DNA from: Myxococcota bacterium
Lineage (GTDB): Bacteria > Myxococcota > UBA727 > JAHDBA01
Length of the DNA stretch: 52,328 nucleotides
Assembly: GCA_020630615.1 (NCBI GenBank)
Contig: JAHDBA010000010.1
Location: forward strand, 27,560-79,887
Reading direction: 5' to 3'
A program made the translations under genes and the position numbers. The notes under the pieces are model-generated. The model worked only from the letters and a program-made list of their open reading frames with translations. It had not been told where the DNA came from and ran no database searches. Positions 34,809 through 44,163 of this stretch are shown here, in pieces (the stretch's first letter is position 1; each line of letters begins with the position of its first letter).

Positions 34809-35327
34809 TTATTTGCCTACAGCTTTTTTGAGTAACCCAAGGCGCTTACCGTGACGGGTGTTTTCCATCCCCTCAATCTTCACAATCTTAGCCAAGAGCT
34901 TTTGGTCGTTGGTCGTCTTTGCAATCTCTTTTAGACGAGCAATTTTAGCGCGACGTGTTGCATGTTTTGCAGCTTCTGCTGAAGTTGCATTCGCGTTCTG
35001 TGCCAGTGCCGATGCGTCCGCCGCTTTCGCTTGGGCTACGCCTGCAGCCTTGGCCGCATGATCTGCAGATTTTGCCGCTGCATTCGCTGCCTTGTTCGCA
35101 GCATTTTCGGCCGCTGCTTTCGCTTCCGCTGCTTTCGCCTCTGCGGCTTTTTTTGCTGCTTCTGCTTTTGCCGCTGCGGCTTTTTTTGCTGCTGCTGCTT
35201 GTTTCCCCGCATTTGCTTTTGCACGGGCTTTCAGTTTCGCACTTAGTCGATCTTGCGCAGCATCTGCCATGAGGGGCTGAGTGCTTAGCAAACCAAGCGC
35301 AAAAGCCGCAATCAAAAGTTTTTTCAT
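34809..35327 (-). CDS. Secreted Ala/Lys-rich coiled-coil protein (172 aa)
   Basis: A signal peptide (MKKLLIAAFALGLLS, cleavage near MADA) precedes a long low-complexity helix built from Ala, Lys and Glu repeats such as AEAKKAAEAKAAEAKAA. The last 45 residues are more normal and basic. The ATG at 35327 has a perfect GGAGGT; an open frame runs to 35417 without a site. It is likely a periplasmic structural protein. It might bind DNA or acidic polymers through Lys, but this is only a guess. Confidence 0.85.
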   Translation of the reverse strand: MKKLLIAAFALGLLSTQPLMADAAQDRLSAKLKARAKANAGKQAAAAKKAAAAKAEAAKKAAEAKAAEAKAAAENAANKAANAAAKSADHAAKAAGVAQAKAADASALAQNANATSAEAAKHATRRAKIARLKEIAKTTNDQKLLAKIVKIEGMENTRHGKRLGLLKKAVGK

Positions 35328-35498
35328 AATCGTACCTCCATCAATTGTAAAGATCTTATAGTTGAATCGTGCATCCGTGTGAAGCATTCGACCATTTCTT
35401 TTTGCTCCCATGAACAATTCAAGTCCAATTCATCCAATTCGCACACAATTATACGCCAAATTCATGATTTTCACCGGCGATCTTGGTTAAACTGATGT

Positions 35499-37763
35499 GT
35501 GGTTACCAAAGTCCAAACCGATCCTGCACTGATCCCCTCTGTCATTGATTCGGATGCAGAGTACAGTATTTGCCGTCGTCTTGCTGCGGGAGGAATGGGA
35601 GAAGTCCTTCTTGCTTTGCGCCAAGAAGACTCGGACGACATGACAAAAGGTTTTGTTGTCATCAAACGCATGCTCGATGAACACCGTGACAACCCAGCGA
35701 TACAAGCAATGCTCTATGAAGAAGGTCGCGTTGCATTGAGAATGCGACATCGCAACTTGGTCGAAACCTTCAAAGTTGATGCGATCGATGACCAACCCGT
35801 CATCGTCATGGAGTATCTGGCCGGAAAGTCGATGGCACAAATACTTGGTTTCGCGAAACGGCGTGGACTTAAAATACCTTTGGATATTGTTCTGAAAGTC
35901 ATTCATCAAGCCGCGTGTGGGCTGCATTTTGCACACGCACTCGAGGACGATGAAGGGAAAGCGCTTGGCTTAATTCATCGGGACGTGAGCCCTGCGAATA
36001 TTCTTTTAGCCTACGACGGACGCGTCAAAGTGATTGATTTTGGCGTCGCAAAAGCACGAGACTCACAAATCAAAACATTGTCTGGCGTCCTCAAGGGCAA
36101 AGTCGGCTATATGTCTCCTGAGCAAGCCAAGGAAAAGAAGCTGGATGCGCGTTCAGACCTGTGGTCTTTGGGCGTTGTCCTTTGGGAAAGCCTCGTTGCG
36201 AAGCGACTTTACTCAAAACGAAACCCGATCGAAACGATTCAAGCGATTACGACCGAAGATGCAGGACTCCCCTCCTCACAACGACCGGATGTCACAGCAG
36301 CCATTGATGCATTAACTCTAGACCTCTTAACGATCGATCGTGATGAGCGAATTCAATCCGGTCGAGAACTCGTCATGCGAATCGAGAATATCGAGGATAT
36401 CCCTTGGCGGGATGCGGACATTCAATCCTTTCTTAGCGAACTCTTTCCTGAAGATTCCGAAAAAGGGGTCCAAGAAATGAAGGGTGCAGCACGCGTTGGC
36501 ATCTCGAGACAAAGTTTAATCGGTGAAAACGATGATGCCTTCAATGCTGAAGTTTCAGTCGCCATGGAGGCAACACTTGTTGCAGCAGTTGTCCCCCCTC
36601 TTTTGCCTGAGGGTACCCCTGCTCCGCAACAACACGCAAAGCCTCACGCATCTGCTCAAGACGACGAGACCTCAGTGGTACAATCGGTCCCCGAGCCCAA
36701 TGCACACTCAAAGCATCACCAACCTCTCAACACAGATACTGCTGATTTCCAGGTTGAATCGGCAGCAGCGCAAATACAACAATCCGAAAGTCTATTGGAA
36801 GAAGATACCGCAGCCCTTATGGCACGCGTTGAAGCCGAAGCGAATCATTTAAAAAATGAGGGTGCTCTAGATTCTTCAAATCAAAACAAGCTTTCTTTAG
36901 GTTCCGAAAGCATCACGAGTGATTTAAAATCAGAGCCTGTTGAGAGCTTGGATACATCGGATGCAACTCTTTTATCTGCCGCGGTTCCAAGCCCGTTCCC
37001 TAGGGATGAAATCAACGTCGTGAAAAGCGATGATGCTCCAACCCTGCTCGAACGCGAGCATTTTGTAGCAGTATCGAAGCCGCAGTCGAAGAAGGGCAAG
37101 GCCTCTACACGTGCTTCCGATAGGGCCCCCGCTCTTGCCGAGCAAAGCGAAAAGCTTTTGGCCACTCGAAATGACTATTTTTGTTGGCCTGTTGGAACTT
37201 GCATGATTCTAGCGAGTCTAATCGCTGCATTTTTCTATGTGGGTATGGGGCATGTCCAAGGGGCATCGATTGAAGTGCAGTCGAAAGATACAGTGATGCA
37301 TAACTCAATTCACCCAAAAGCGAAGTATTGGATGGATACAACACATCCCGCCGAAGGCTTTATCCCAACAACGCAGGACGAATATATTCCTTTTGATAGA
37401 CTTCGCCACCAAGAATTAAGCTCCATTGTTAAGACAAAAATGGAAAAGCCTTTGGCTGAAATAGCCTTATGGTTGTCCGCCTTGCTCTTTGGTATTGGCG
37501 CTTCACTTCTCTGGAAGAGCGCGCCTTATGTATGGAACTTCGCTGCTTTGTTGCAACGCCCTATACGACTTGCAGGTTACTTCGGCTCAGCCTTTGTGTC
37601 GCTGCTCATACTCATGACGTTGAGAAGTGCAATAAACCCAGAGAAAAGTGTGCGGCTTTCAGAAGTTCTGAAGGTGTCTCCGCAAAAGCCCCCACCCTTA
37701 AAAGCCTCAGCCACACCAGCGACTTTTATGGACGGTCATGAAGCTTTAAGCCCAGAAAACTGA
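35499..37763 (+). CDS. Membrane-anchored Ser/Thr protein kinase
   Basis: This 754-residue protein starts with a kinase domain (about residues 20-315): Gly loop AGGMGEVLLA, Lys in FVVIKRM, catalytic loop HRDVSPANIL, DFGVAKA, and GYMSPEQ in the activation segment. A low-complexity acidic/Gln-rich linker of about 230 residues leads to a membrane helix near 565, a periplasmic loop with a possible sensor role, and two more helices near 650 and 685. The start is GTG. The HRDVSPANIL form is typical of Myxococcota kinases. The end overlaps the convergent DUF423 gene by 38 bases. Confidence 0.93.
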   Translation: MVTKVQTDPALIPSVIDSDAEYSICRRLAAGGMGEVLLALRQEDSDDMTKGFVVIKRMLDEHRDNPAIQAMLYEEGRVALRMRHRNLVETFKVDAIDDQPVIVMEYLAGKSMAQILGFAKRRGLKIPLDIVLKVIHQAACGLHFAHALEDDEGKALGLIHRDVSPANILLAYDGRVKVIDFGVAKARDSQIKTLSGVLKGKVGYMSPEQAKEKKLDARSDLWSLGVVLWESLVAKRLYSKRNPIETIQAITTEDAGLPSSQRPDVTAAIDALTLDLLTIDRDERIQSGRELVMRIENIEDIPWRDADIQSFLSELFPEDSEKGVQEMKGAARVGISRQSLIGENDDAFNAEVSVAMEATLVAAVVPPLLPEGTPAPQQHAKPHASAQDDETSVVQSVPEPNAHSKHHQPLNTDTADFQVESAAAQIQQSESLLEEDTAALMARVEAEANHLKNEGALDSSNQNKLSLGSESITSDLKSEPVESLDTSDATLLSAAVPSPFPRDEINVVKSDDAPTLLEREHFVAVSKPQSKKGKASTRASDRAPALAEQSEKLLATRNDYFCWPVGTCMILASLIAAFFYVGMGHVQGASIEVQSKDTVMHNSIHPKAKYWMDTTHPAEGFIPTTQDEYIPFDRLRHQELSSIVKTKMEKPLAEIALWLSALLFGIGASLLWKSAPYVWNFAALLQRPIRLAGYFGSAFVSLLILMTLRSAINPEKSVRLSEVLKVSPQKPPPLKASATPATFMDGHEALSPEN

Positions 37764-38139
37764 ACCAAAACGCAACCCAGGAGATTCCGCCGAAGGGTAC
37801 AATCGCTCCAAGCCAACGTTGCTGGGTCAAAGCCATCGTCCACAACGAGCCCGAGAATAAAAGCAGTCCAATCGTATAGAGCCCAAAGGAAAGTCTCAAC
37901 GCCTTCGGAAAAGACCCAATTGCATCGCGACCTTTGGTCGGCATAGCCTTCGTGGTCTTCACTTGTATCGCCAAGACACATGCCCACAATGCAATCCCGT
38001 GTAAGAAAGCATAGTGCGTCGCGGTTTCCCACCACATACGACTTTGTGGAAAATCCTGAAAATGTTCCTGAAGAAGATGAGCACCAAAGGCGCCTAAAAG
38101 TACAAAGAGCCCATTCAGTACGGATAGAACTGAAAACAT
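37726..38139 (-). CDS. DUF423 inner-membrane protein (YgdD-like)
   Basis: This 137-residue protein has four hydrophobic helices and the DUF423 landmarks GAFGAHLLQEHF near the start and ATHYAFLHGIALWA in the second helix. The function of the family is unknown. AGAGG precedes the ATG. It is last in a minus-strand run below the VWA protein gene, and its end overlaps the kinase gene's end. Confidence 0.9.
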   Translation of the reverse strand: MFSVLSVLNGLFVLLGAFGAHLLQEHFQDFPQSRMWWETATHYAFLHGIALWACVLAIQVKTTKAMPTKGRDAIGSFPKALRLSFGLYTIGLLLFSGSLWTMALTQQRWLGAIVPFGGISWVAFWFSFLGLKLHDRP

Positions 38140-38168
38140 ATCGAACCTCTACGTGTTGAACATCGGCA

Positions 38169-39524
38169 TCACGATTTTCTTTCGTTCGTCCTTTGCAACG
38201 TACGTCGCTCACTCTCAAGAAATGTCGACGCAATTTCACGTGCATTCTCTCGAGATGCAACATGCCCAACCTTGACATGATGCACACTATCAAAAGAGTC
38301 CGAGAAAGGAGCATGGAAGTCTTCACCTTCATCATGCACAACAATTGCCTCAAGTTGGTTTCGCGAGCGCAGCTTCTCAAGCATGGTGTTCTCAAAGGCG
38401 GTATAGGGATGTGTCACGAAGGTCAATATACGAGTTCGTGCACTTTGAACACTCTGCCCTTCACTTTCGTCAATCAATTCTCGCAGAACGCGATCCATAC
38501 AACGGCCTTGTGTACTTTGAAAACTTAGAAGATACGCAAGAGACAGAGAGCCTTGTTGAACGCGTCGAAGCTCGTGCAAGTCCGCGTCAAAAAAACGAAA
38601 AGATGCATCTTCACCCAAAAGAATAAGTTGCTTCATTCTGGCAACGGCTAAACCTCGAGCAAAAACATTCCTTAAACCACGCATGGAAGCCGAGGCATCA
38701 ATCAACATCATGATCTCTCGACTCTCATTCTCTTGATGCTTTTCTCGAGCAAAATAAAAAAGTTCCCTCTCGAGATAGCGCTGGGCAAAAACCATGGGTT
38801 CGAAGGCGAGCTCCGAGGGCACCAAGTTATGAATCACACCTTTCGTTTCAATCGATGCAAGGCCGTCAATCGCGTAGAGTTGAGCACTTTGGTCTTGGGC
38901 AGTCTCTAATACACTTGGCAAAAGGTCTAGTGCAAAGTTTGCAATCAAAGCCGATTCTTCTCGAGCCATCATTTCAAACATATCCAGAACATCAAAACTT
39001 TCGCCTTCTTCTTCCCCCAAAAGACTCATCAGCTGTAGAACTCGATGATCACACTGACGTAAACGAACGAGAAGCATTGGGAGGTAGGCTTCGATCATGG
39101 ATATAAAACGTGCGACCTGCACGCCTTCATCGCTTGGTGTATCCCCATTCGAGAAGCTCCGCCAACCCTGGACAACTTGGCGACAAACATGCGCGAATAG
39201 AGTGACTCCGAACTTGAATTCTTGAACTTTTGCACCGCTTTGCCAACGTGTGAGTAGAGGCATTGCGCGACATACAAAATCCCAATACGCCTCAGCCTCC
39301 GCTTGCTTGGTTTCGGTGCTCTTAACAAGATTACGAACCCAAAGATCTTTGGGAAGCAGTTGTGGCTGTTCTCGCCTCGAGGTCGTACGTATTGCTCGGA
39401 AAAAGTCAAAGGCCATTGAACGCGGCATGGGGACCCCGTGGCGCTGCATCAAGGTCAGACCTTCTTCGTAAAGATCACCTGCATCGTCGTTGTCCAGAAC
39501 AATTGAATAGCGTTTTCTGCTCAA
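38169..39524 (-). CDS. VWA-domain protein
   Basis: This 451-residue cytoplasmic protein has a helical N-terminal region (about 1-260) and a von Willebrand A domain (about 265-430) with the MIDAS motif LIDASASMRG. It is like the VWA partners of MoxR-type AAA+ ATPases (CoxE/YehP style), but no such ATPase is in the window. The TTG start at 39524 has AGGAGA eight bases upstream; the open frame to 39590 would overlap the preceding gene. It belongs to a four-gene minus-strand run (40310 to 37726). Confidence 0.82.
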   Translation of the reverse strand: MSRKRYSIVLDNDDAGDLYEEGLTLMQRHGVPMPRSMAFDFFRAIRTTSRREQPQLLPKDLWVRNLVKSTETKQAEAEAYWDFVCRAMPLLTRWQSGAKVQEFKFGVTLFAHVCRQVVQGWRSFSNGDTPSDEGVQVARFISMIEAYLPMLLVRLRQCDHRVLQLMSLLGEEEGESFDVLDMFEMMAREESALIANFALDLLPSVLETAQDQSAQLYAIDGLASIETKGVIHNLVPSELAFEPMVFAQRYLERELFYFAREKHQENESREIMMLIDASASMRGLRNVFARGLAVARMKQLILLGEDASFRFFDADLHELRRVQQGSLSLAYLLSFQSTQGRCMDRVLRELIDESEGQSVQSARTRILTFVTHPYTAFENTMLEKLRSRNQLEAIVVHDEGEDFHAPFSDSFDSVHHVKVGHVASRENAREIASTFLESERRTLQRTNERKS

Positions 39525-39558
39525 GGAATGTCTCCTAGGTCTACCCAAAAACGAGACA

Positions 39559-40005
39559 CTAATCGCGACCCAAATGTTTGCGGAGAACATCGATAAGGTC
39601 TGTTTGAAGCGTCCAATTCAAAGGCCCTGTCCATACTTCGTGAACAAAAAGTGAACGAACCTTCAAACTACGACTGTCGATATACTGAACTTCAGATGTC
39701 ACGTGTGTTTCACCTTCTTCCGCATACTCACTTTCGATAACAACCCAATCTTTGAGCTCGAAGTCCTCAGATTTTTCATCGAAAAAATTACGGAACTCCT
39801 GCGCCTCACCATCGCTCAACCATGAGGAGGCTCCTCGATAATCTCCCCACTGAAGTGCTCGATGGTATCGAGATTCCTCGCGCTCGAAGTGTTCTCGAAG
39901 CCCTTTCGTGCTTGCGCACGAAAGTAAGACTCCCATCGATAAAAGACATAGAATAGCACGTGTCAGTAGCGCCATCACCCTACGTATAAGGTTCGAAGGC
40001 CTCAT
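39559..40005 (-). CDS. Lipoprotein of unknown function (148 aa)
   Basis: A basic lead (RRVMALLTR) and hydrophobic stretch end in lipobox LLSC (Cys about residue 30). The mature part is charged, with a segment DGEAQEFRNFFDEKSEDFELKDWVV and a beta-rich end, giving the impression of an NTF2-like small domain, which I cannot confirm. The start at 40005 lies two bases after the stop of the upstream small gene. An ATG at 40029 would overlap it. Confidence 0.78.
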   Translation of the reverse strand: MRPSNLIRRVMALLTRAILCLLSMGVLLSCASTKGLREHFEREESRYHRALQWGDYRGASSWLSDGEAQEFRNFFDEKSEDFELKDWVVIESEYAEEGETHVTSEVQYIDSRSLKVRSLFVHEVWTGPLNWTLQTDLIDVLRKHLGRD

Positions 40006-40007
40006 CG

Positions 40008-40310
40008 CTAGAGAGTCAGAAACGCGCAAAGGCGGTCAAAAGCAACATAGAGACGTGTAATCTCAGCTTGAATCTCCGCACGCTTTGCCGGTGAAGTGCT
40101 TTTGTTAACGCGTTGCTCAAAAACACGTAGTTTTTCGCGACACGCAGTGACCTTCTTCAAACACAGCTCGATGGGAATTTCCTTTGCCTGAAGTCCTATT
40201 TCACGAGGCTCAAGCCGTAAAAGTCCCTGAACATCCAACTCTTCGGGATTGATGCCGGAGTCGCCAAGCCATTTTACAATATCCACTTCCTGTTCGACTT
40301 CTACTTCCAT
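40008..40310 (-). CDS. Small charged helical protein (100 aa)
   Basis: This cytoplasmic protein has an acidic N-terminus (MEVEVEQEVDIV), a middle like a small helical domain (WLGDSGINPEELDVQGLLRL), and a C-terminal coiled coil. It contains three Cys residues. No family is recognised. It is the first gene of the lipoprotein/VWA/DUF423 run and starts at an ATG preceded by a weak AAAGG. Confidence 0.7.
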   Translation of the reverse strand: MEVEVEQEVDIVKWLGDSGINPEELDVQGLLRLEPREIGLQAKEIPIELCLKKVTACREKLRVFEQRVNKSTSPAKRAEIQAEITRLYVAFDRLCAFLTL

Positions 40311-40333
40311 AACACAACCTTTCTATAAAAACC

Positions 40334-41701
40334 TTAGTCTTGCGAAGTGCCAACACGAATCCATTCACTCGACGCTAACGTTTCTCGCCTCTGATTTCCG
40401 TCAACATCTGTGGTTTTTAGAGTGCCACCCATAACCATCACCCGTCCATCAAGAAGTGTAAGTGCTTGATGTTCGCTTCGCGCCTCACGCATGGATACAT
40501 AAGAAGATAAAGTGCCGGTGGCAGAATTAAAACGATCGACTGTTGCCATCGAGTTGGCTTCTCGTGAGCCTCCTACGATTAAAGTGTCTCCGTTTCCTGC
40601 AGATGCGCTTCTCATATCGGCTCGCCCTTGCGAAAGGTCACCACCAAAACTTGTCCAACGCCATGTCCCATTGTTTTGAGTAAGACGATACGCGTTTGAG
40701 TAAGGGTTTCCACTACTGCTTTGGCCCCCCATCAGGACCACACCACCATCCTCAAGTACCAGTGTTGTTGGTGCGATTCGATCAACGGGAAGTTCTGGGC
40801 CAAGCTCAAGAGTATTGTTTGAGCCGAAAATTTCTACACTGCGCCATTCATCTCGGCCAGCAGCGCCTCCCATGATGATTACCGAATCATCCGAAGTTAG
40901 TGCGACGCCGTGATAGGTTCGACCATTAATATGTTGTGGCCCAGAGCTAAAGCGATCAGTGGCAGGGTTGTAGATTTCAAAACTTTCGCATGGTCCGGGC
41001 GTGAAAAAACCTTCCTGCTCAAACGTTTGCATACCTCCTGCTAGAACAACACTGCCATCGCTTCGCAGGCTCGCACTGTGGCCATAGCGCCCGAGGCTCA
41101 CATCTCGAACTTCCACCCAAGTTTCAGATTCGGGTTCAAAGATCTCGCTCTCAACCACACCTTCGCCGCCTTGAGCACCAAAACGTATACCTCCAACGAT
41201 GAGAACTCGTCCGTCCTTCAACTTGGTCGCACTGTGCAAAGTTCTAGGATACGTCGGAGCAGAAGTGAAAGACCATGTATCGCTTTCAGGGTTATAGATC
41301 TCAGCGCTCAATGCTGAGTCTCCTTCACCACCCACCACAAGTACACGTCCATCGTTCAGAGTCGTTGCGCTAAAGTTGCGTCGCGCAATGTTCATTGATG
41401 CCGCTGTGGTCCAAACATCGCACCCGTCGCAACTCGGCTCGAGGACCTGTTCGTTGTCCCCTGGACTTTCCTCTTGAGAACTTTCATTGCTTTCTTGACC
41501 GACATCGCCGTTTGATTCTTCGACACCTTCAAGAAGGGTGTCATCACTCTGAGCAAAAACATCACGCTCTTCAACACGACTGTTCAAGAACTCAACATTG
41601 TCTCCACAGGCGCAAGCAACAACGAGTGTCCCCAGAGAGCACGCGCTTCTTAAAAAGGCAGAGAGTTGTAAGGAATTTTCTTTTTTCGATGCACGAATCA
41701 A
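40334..41701 (-). CDS. Kelch-repeat lipoprotein
   Basis: This 455-residue protein has a signal peptide with a lipobox near VVACAC. An acidic Ser/Glu-rich linker (about 45-90) follows, then a single Cys-x2-Cys and six or so Kelch repeats with the pattern DGRVLVVGG or DGSVVLAGG, about 50 residues each, which should form a beta-propeller. Kelch propellers bind proteins or sugars. It is a probable cell-surface lipoprotein of a type abundant in Myxococcota. It is separated from the gene downstream by 23 bases. Confidence 0.92.
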   Translation of the reverse strand: MIRASKKENSLQLSAFLRSACSLGTLVVACACGDNVEFLNSRVEERDVFAQSDDTLLEGVEESNGDVGQESNESSQEESPGDNEQVLEPSCDGCDVWTTAASMNIARRNFSATTLNDGRVLVVGGEGDSALSAEIYNPESDTWSFTSAPTYPRTLHSATKLKDGRVLIVGGIRFGAQGGEGVVESEIFEPESETWVEVRDVSLGRYGHSASLRSDGSVVLAGGMQTFEQEGFFTPGPCESFEIYNPATDRFSSGPQHINGRTYHGVALTSDDSVIIMGGAAGRDEWRSVEIFGSNNTLELGPELPVDRIAPTTLVLEDGGVVLMGGQSSSGNPYSNAYRLTQNNGTWRWTSFGGDLSQGRADMRSASAGNGDTLIVGGSREANSMATVDRFNSATGTLSSYVSMREARSEHQALTLLDGRVMVMGGTLKTTDVDGNQRRETLASSEWIRVGTSQD

Positions 41702-41809
41702 AAGGGACCTCCATAAAAGCGTTCGTGTGTCTTCTTTGAAGACGAAAACGAAGCCTTAATGATCCCTATAGCAAGATCGATACTAAAAACTAAAGTTTGT
41801 AAAGCATAA

Positions 41810-42727
41810 TTATGAGCTTTGAATCACTTTTAAGCTTGATGTGTTGCTTCTGAGTTCACGCTTTTCTGCTCGAGGACGCGAGGAAGTCAAGGTTGGGTCA
41901 AGCATGTGGGTTGGTCGAACGTTTTTCATCGCATTTAGAAGCACTGAGCGCAGGTTGGGAATCTCTTCTTCCCATTTTTGAAGACGCGCTTTCATTTCTT
42001 CACGTTTCAGCCCTTCTTGGCTACCGCAAAGGTTGCAAGGAATAATCGGATACGCACGCTCTTTGGCGAACTCACGGATTCGATCTTCGCCAACCTCAAT
42101 CAGTGGGCGTATGACCTGAAAGCGTCCATCGTCCGTGGTGTAGATTGCAGGCATGGCTTGGATTTTACCCGCATAAAACATATTCAGAAACATCGTTTCA
42201 ATCGCGTCATCGCGATGGTGACCGAAGGCAAGTTTATTGCAGCCAAGCTCTTCAGCGATGTCATAAAGGATCCCTCGACGTAAACGTGAACAAATTACGC
42301 AATAGGCTTGACCCGGTCGTGTTTTTTCTTTCACCACTGAGTAGGTGTCTTGCTGAATGATTTGGTGCGGTGCAGGAAAGTTGTTTAACCAGGTATAGAA
42401 CTCTTTGGGGTCGTAGCCTGGCTGAACTTGATCGAGATGGACGCCGATGATTTCAAAGTGAAAAGGTGCTCTCAGCGTCGCATTGTAGAGCAGATCAAAG
42501 AGCGCAAAACTGTCTTTACCCCCCGATATCGCGACTAAAATCTTGTCATTCTCTTGGATCAAGCTCCAATCGATTACAGTTTTCATCATACGTCGATGAA
42601 TGGCTCGGCCGGATTTGGTCTTATGTGCAGCGACACTTTCAGCAACCCATGAAGATTTCAGACTGCCGTCACTCTCGTTTCGAACACTTTTTCGCTTTTC
42701 TTCTTGGGAGTCATTCGCGCTAATCAT
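41810..42727 (-). CDS. ttcA: tRNA 2-thiocytidine biosynthesis protein TtcA
   Basis: This 305-residue enzyme thiolates cytidine 32 of certain tRNAs using ATP and an iron-sulfur cluster. The PP-loop SGGKDS, the CVICSRLRRG segment, FGHHRDDAIET and CNLCGSQ (the cluster Cys residues) are all present in order. The length is normal. It diverges from the FAD oxidoreductase gene with only 22 bases between start codons, so the promoters overlap. Confidence 0.96.
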   Translation of the reverse strand: MISANDSQEEKRKSVRNESDGSLKSSWVAESVAAHKTKSGRAIHRRMMKTVIDWSLIQENDKILVAISGGKDSFALFDLLYNATLRAPFHFEIIGVHLDQVQPGYDPKEFYTWLNNFPAPHQIIQQDTYSVVKEKTRPGQAYCVICSRLRRGILYDIAEELGCNKLAFGHHRDDAIETMFLNMFYAGKIQAMPAIYTTDDGRFQVIRPLIEVGEDRIREFAKERAYPIIPCNLCGSQEGLKREEMKARLQKWEEEIPNLRSVLLNAMKNVRPTHMLDPTLTSSRPRAEKRELRSNTSSLKVIQSS

Positions 42728-42749
42728 ACGACTAATGTAGCCTTTTGAT

Positions 42750-43925
42750 ATGATCAGGCAAGAACCTGAGCCTTTGACTCAAAACGAACACCATACGGAT
42801 ATTGTGATTATCGGTGGGGGGCTCGCAGGACAAATCGCGGCGATAGCATGTCATCGGTATGGGCTGCGATGTATTGTGATCGAAAAACAACGCCATAACA
42901 AAGATAAAGTGTGCGGTGAGGGTTTGATGCCTAGAGGGCTCTCGATACTTCAGGAACTCGGTCTTAGCCAACTGCCCTCAATTGTATCCGCACTACCCTT
43001 TCGGCGCATTCGCTATCATTATCAGGGTGATTCGGTATGTGGAACTTTGCCGGACGAGGGTGGTCTTGGTGTTCGACGCAATGAGCTTGACCGTGATTTA
43101 ACTCAAGAACTCGCCAGATATGCTATTGAAGTTTTGACCGACGAGATGCTTGGTTTGGCAGAGAGTGAACAGCATGTCACGGTCACTTTAAAGTCTGGAA
43201 GACGAGTTTGCGCACATTGGTTAATTGGAGCCGACGGCCTTAAGAGCCGTACACGCTCTCTGTTAAATTTGAACGCCCCCCATAAAAGTCGAGCACCTAA
43301 ACGCTTTGCGATTCGCCAACATCGCTTTTTAACAACAAAGCAATTCAGCCAGTTGAGCCGGGAGGAAGTGCATATTTTTGTGGGGGATGGTTATGAACTC
43401 TATCTCACACCGATTAGCGGAGAGCGTTTAGGAATAGCATGCCTGTTAAGTGAAGGTGAGCTCTTAAAGCTCAATGGAGACGCTGAAGAGCGCTTACTAA
43501 ATCTATGCAAGAAGCTTTTACCTTGGGATGTCTCAGCCATGCGCGCAGCGTCAAAAGCAAAATCGTGTGGACCTTTAAGGCAAAAAGCGCGCTCTGTGCA
43601 AAGCAAACGCTGTTTTTTGGTGGGTGACGCTGCCGGATATATTGATGCAATCACGGGTGAAGGTATGAGTTTGGCGATTGAGAGTAGCGTATTGGCTGTG
43701 AAGTCAATTTGTGAAGCGCAAAGTAAAAGAAGAACACTTAAAAAAGAAAGCAAAACACTTTCACCCTACTCTAAGCGCTGGAAGAAGATGTTTCTTAAAC
43801 ATAAACTCCTGACCGAAAGCACGGTCTTTATTTTTAAGCACGCCACACTAAAAAGAATCTTTTTCACCGCCTTAAAAAAAAACCCTAAACTGCTCGGTCT
43901 CACGTTAAAGTTTTTAAAGTCATAA
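42750..43925 (+). CDS. FAD-dependent oxidoreductase (geranylgeranyl reductase/UbiH-like)
   Basis: This 391-residue flavoprotein has the dinucleotide-binding VIIGGGLAGQIAA, the segment EKQRHNKDKVCGEGLMPRGL typical of geranylgeranyl-reductase-like oxidoreductases, and the second FAD motif FLVGDAAGYIDAITGEGMSLA. Such enzymes reduce isoprenoid chains or hydroxylate phenolic rings. It may work with the type III polyketide synthase set at 48.9-52.1 kb, where relatives are often found, but the 4.6-kb DUF4215 gene stands between. Its C-terminal 50 residues are very basic. Confidence 0.88.
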   Translation: MIRQEPEPLTQNEHHTDIVIIGGGLAGQIAAIACHRYGLRCIVIEKQRHNKDKVCGEGLMPRGLSILQELGLSQLPSIVSALPFRRIRYHYQGDSVCGTLPDEGGLGVRRNELDRDLTQELARYAIEVLTDEMLGLAESEQHVTVTLKSGRRVCAHWLIGADGLKSRTRSLLNLNAPHKSRAPKRFAIRQHRFLTTKQFSQLSREEVHIFVGDGYELYLTPISGERLGIACLLSEGELLKLNGDAEERLLNLCKKLLPWDVSAMRAASKAKSCGPLRQKARSVQSKRCFLVGDAAGYIDAITGEGMSLAIESSVLAVKSICEAQSKRRTLKKESKTLSPYSKRWKKMFLKHKLLTESTVFIFKHATLKRIFFTALKKNPKLLGLTLKFLKS

Positions 43926-44121
43926 TTCGAAGTTTAAAGTCCACTTTGAAAGCAAGACAGCGCAACGCTACAGTACACTTTTCATTTTTGATTCGAGTTG
44001 AAGGTCTGACCAACTTCAACGACTTGACCGAATTCGAACCGATATGTTACCGCGTCCAAACAAAAATAACGCAGCGCAGAAAGCTGATAGATTTTGTTGA
44101 TATTTCTCGACATCTATGTGC

Positions 44122-44142
44122 AAGCTCATAGAGCTTATTTTT
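44122..44142 (+). terminator. Hairpin with T-run in the leader of the giant DUF4215 gene
   Basis: AAGCTC-ATA-GAGCTT forms a 6-bp stem with a three-base loop, followed by ATTTTT and, 8 bases on, the ribosome-binding site of the gene at 44164. It could be an attenuator or the leftover terminator of the oxidoreductase gene. Confidence 0.35.
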
Positions 44143-44163
44143 AACCTAAGCGAGAGGAAAACT

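Noticed and set aside
34494..35280. Several long plus-strand frames rich in Ala, Leu, Phe and Ser opposite the Ala/Lys-rich genes
   Set aside because: They are mirror images of repetitive codons on the minus strand, where signal peptides, a lipobox and strong ribosome sites support the real genes.
43926..44121. Possible c-di-GMP riboswitch upstream of the DUF4215 gene
   Set aside because: I could not find the conserved GEMM core or tetraloop receptor sequences.
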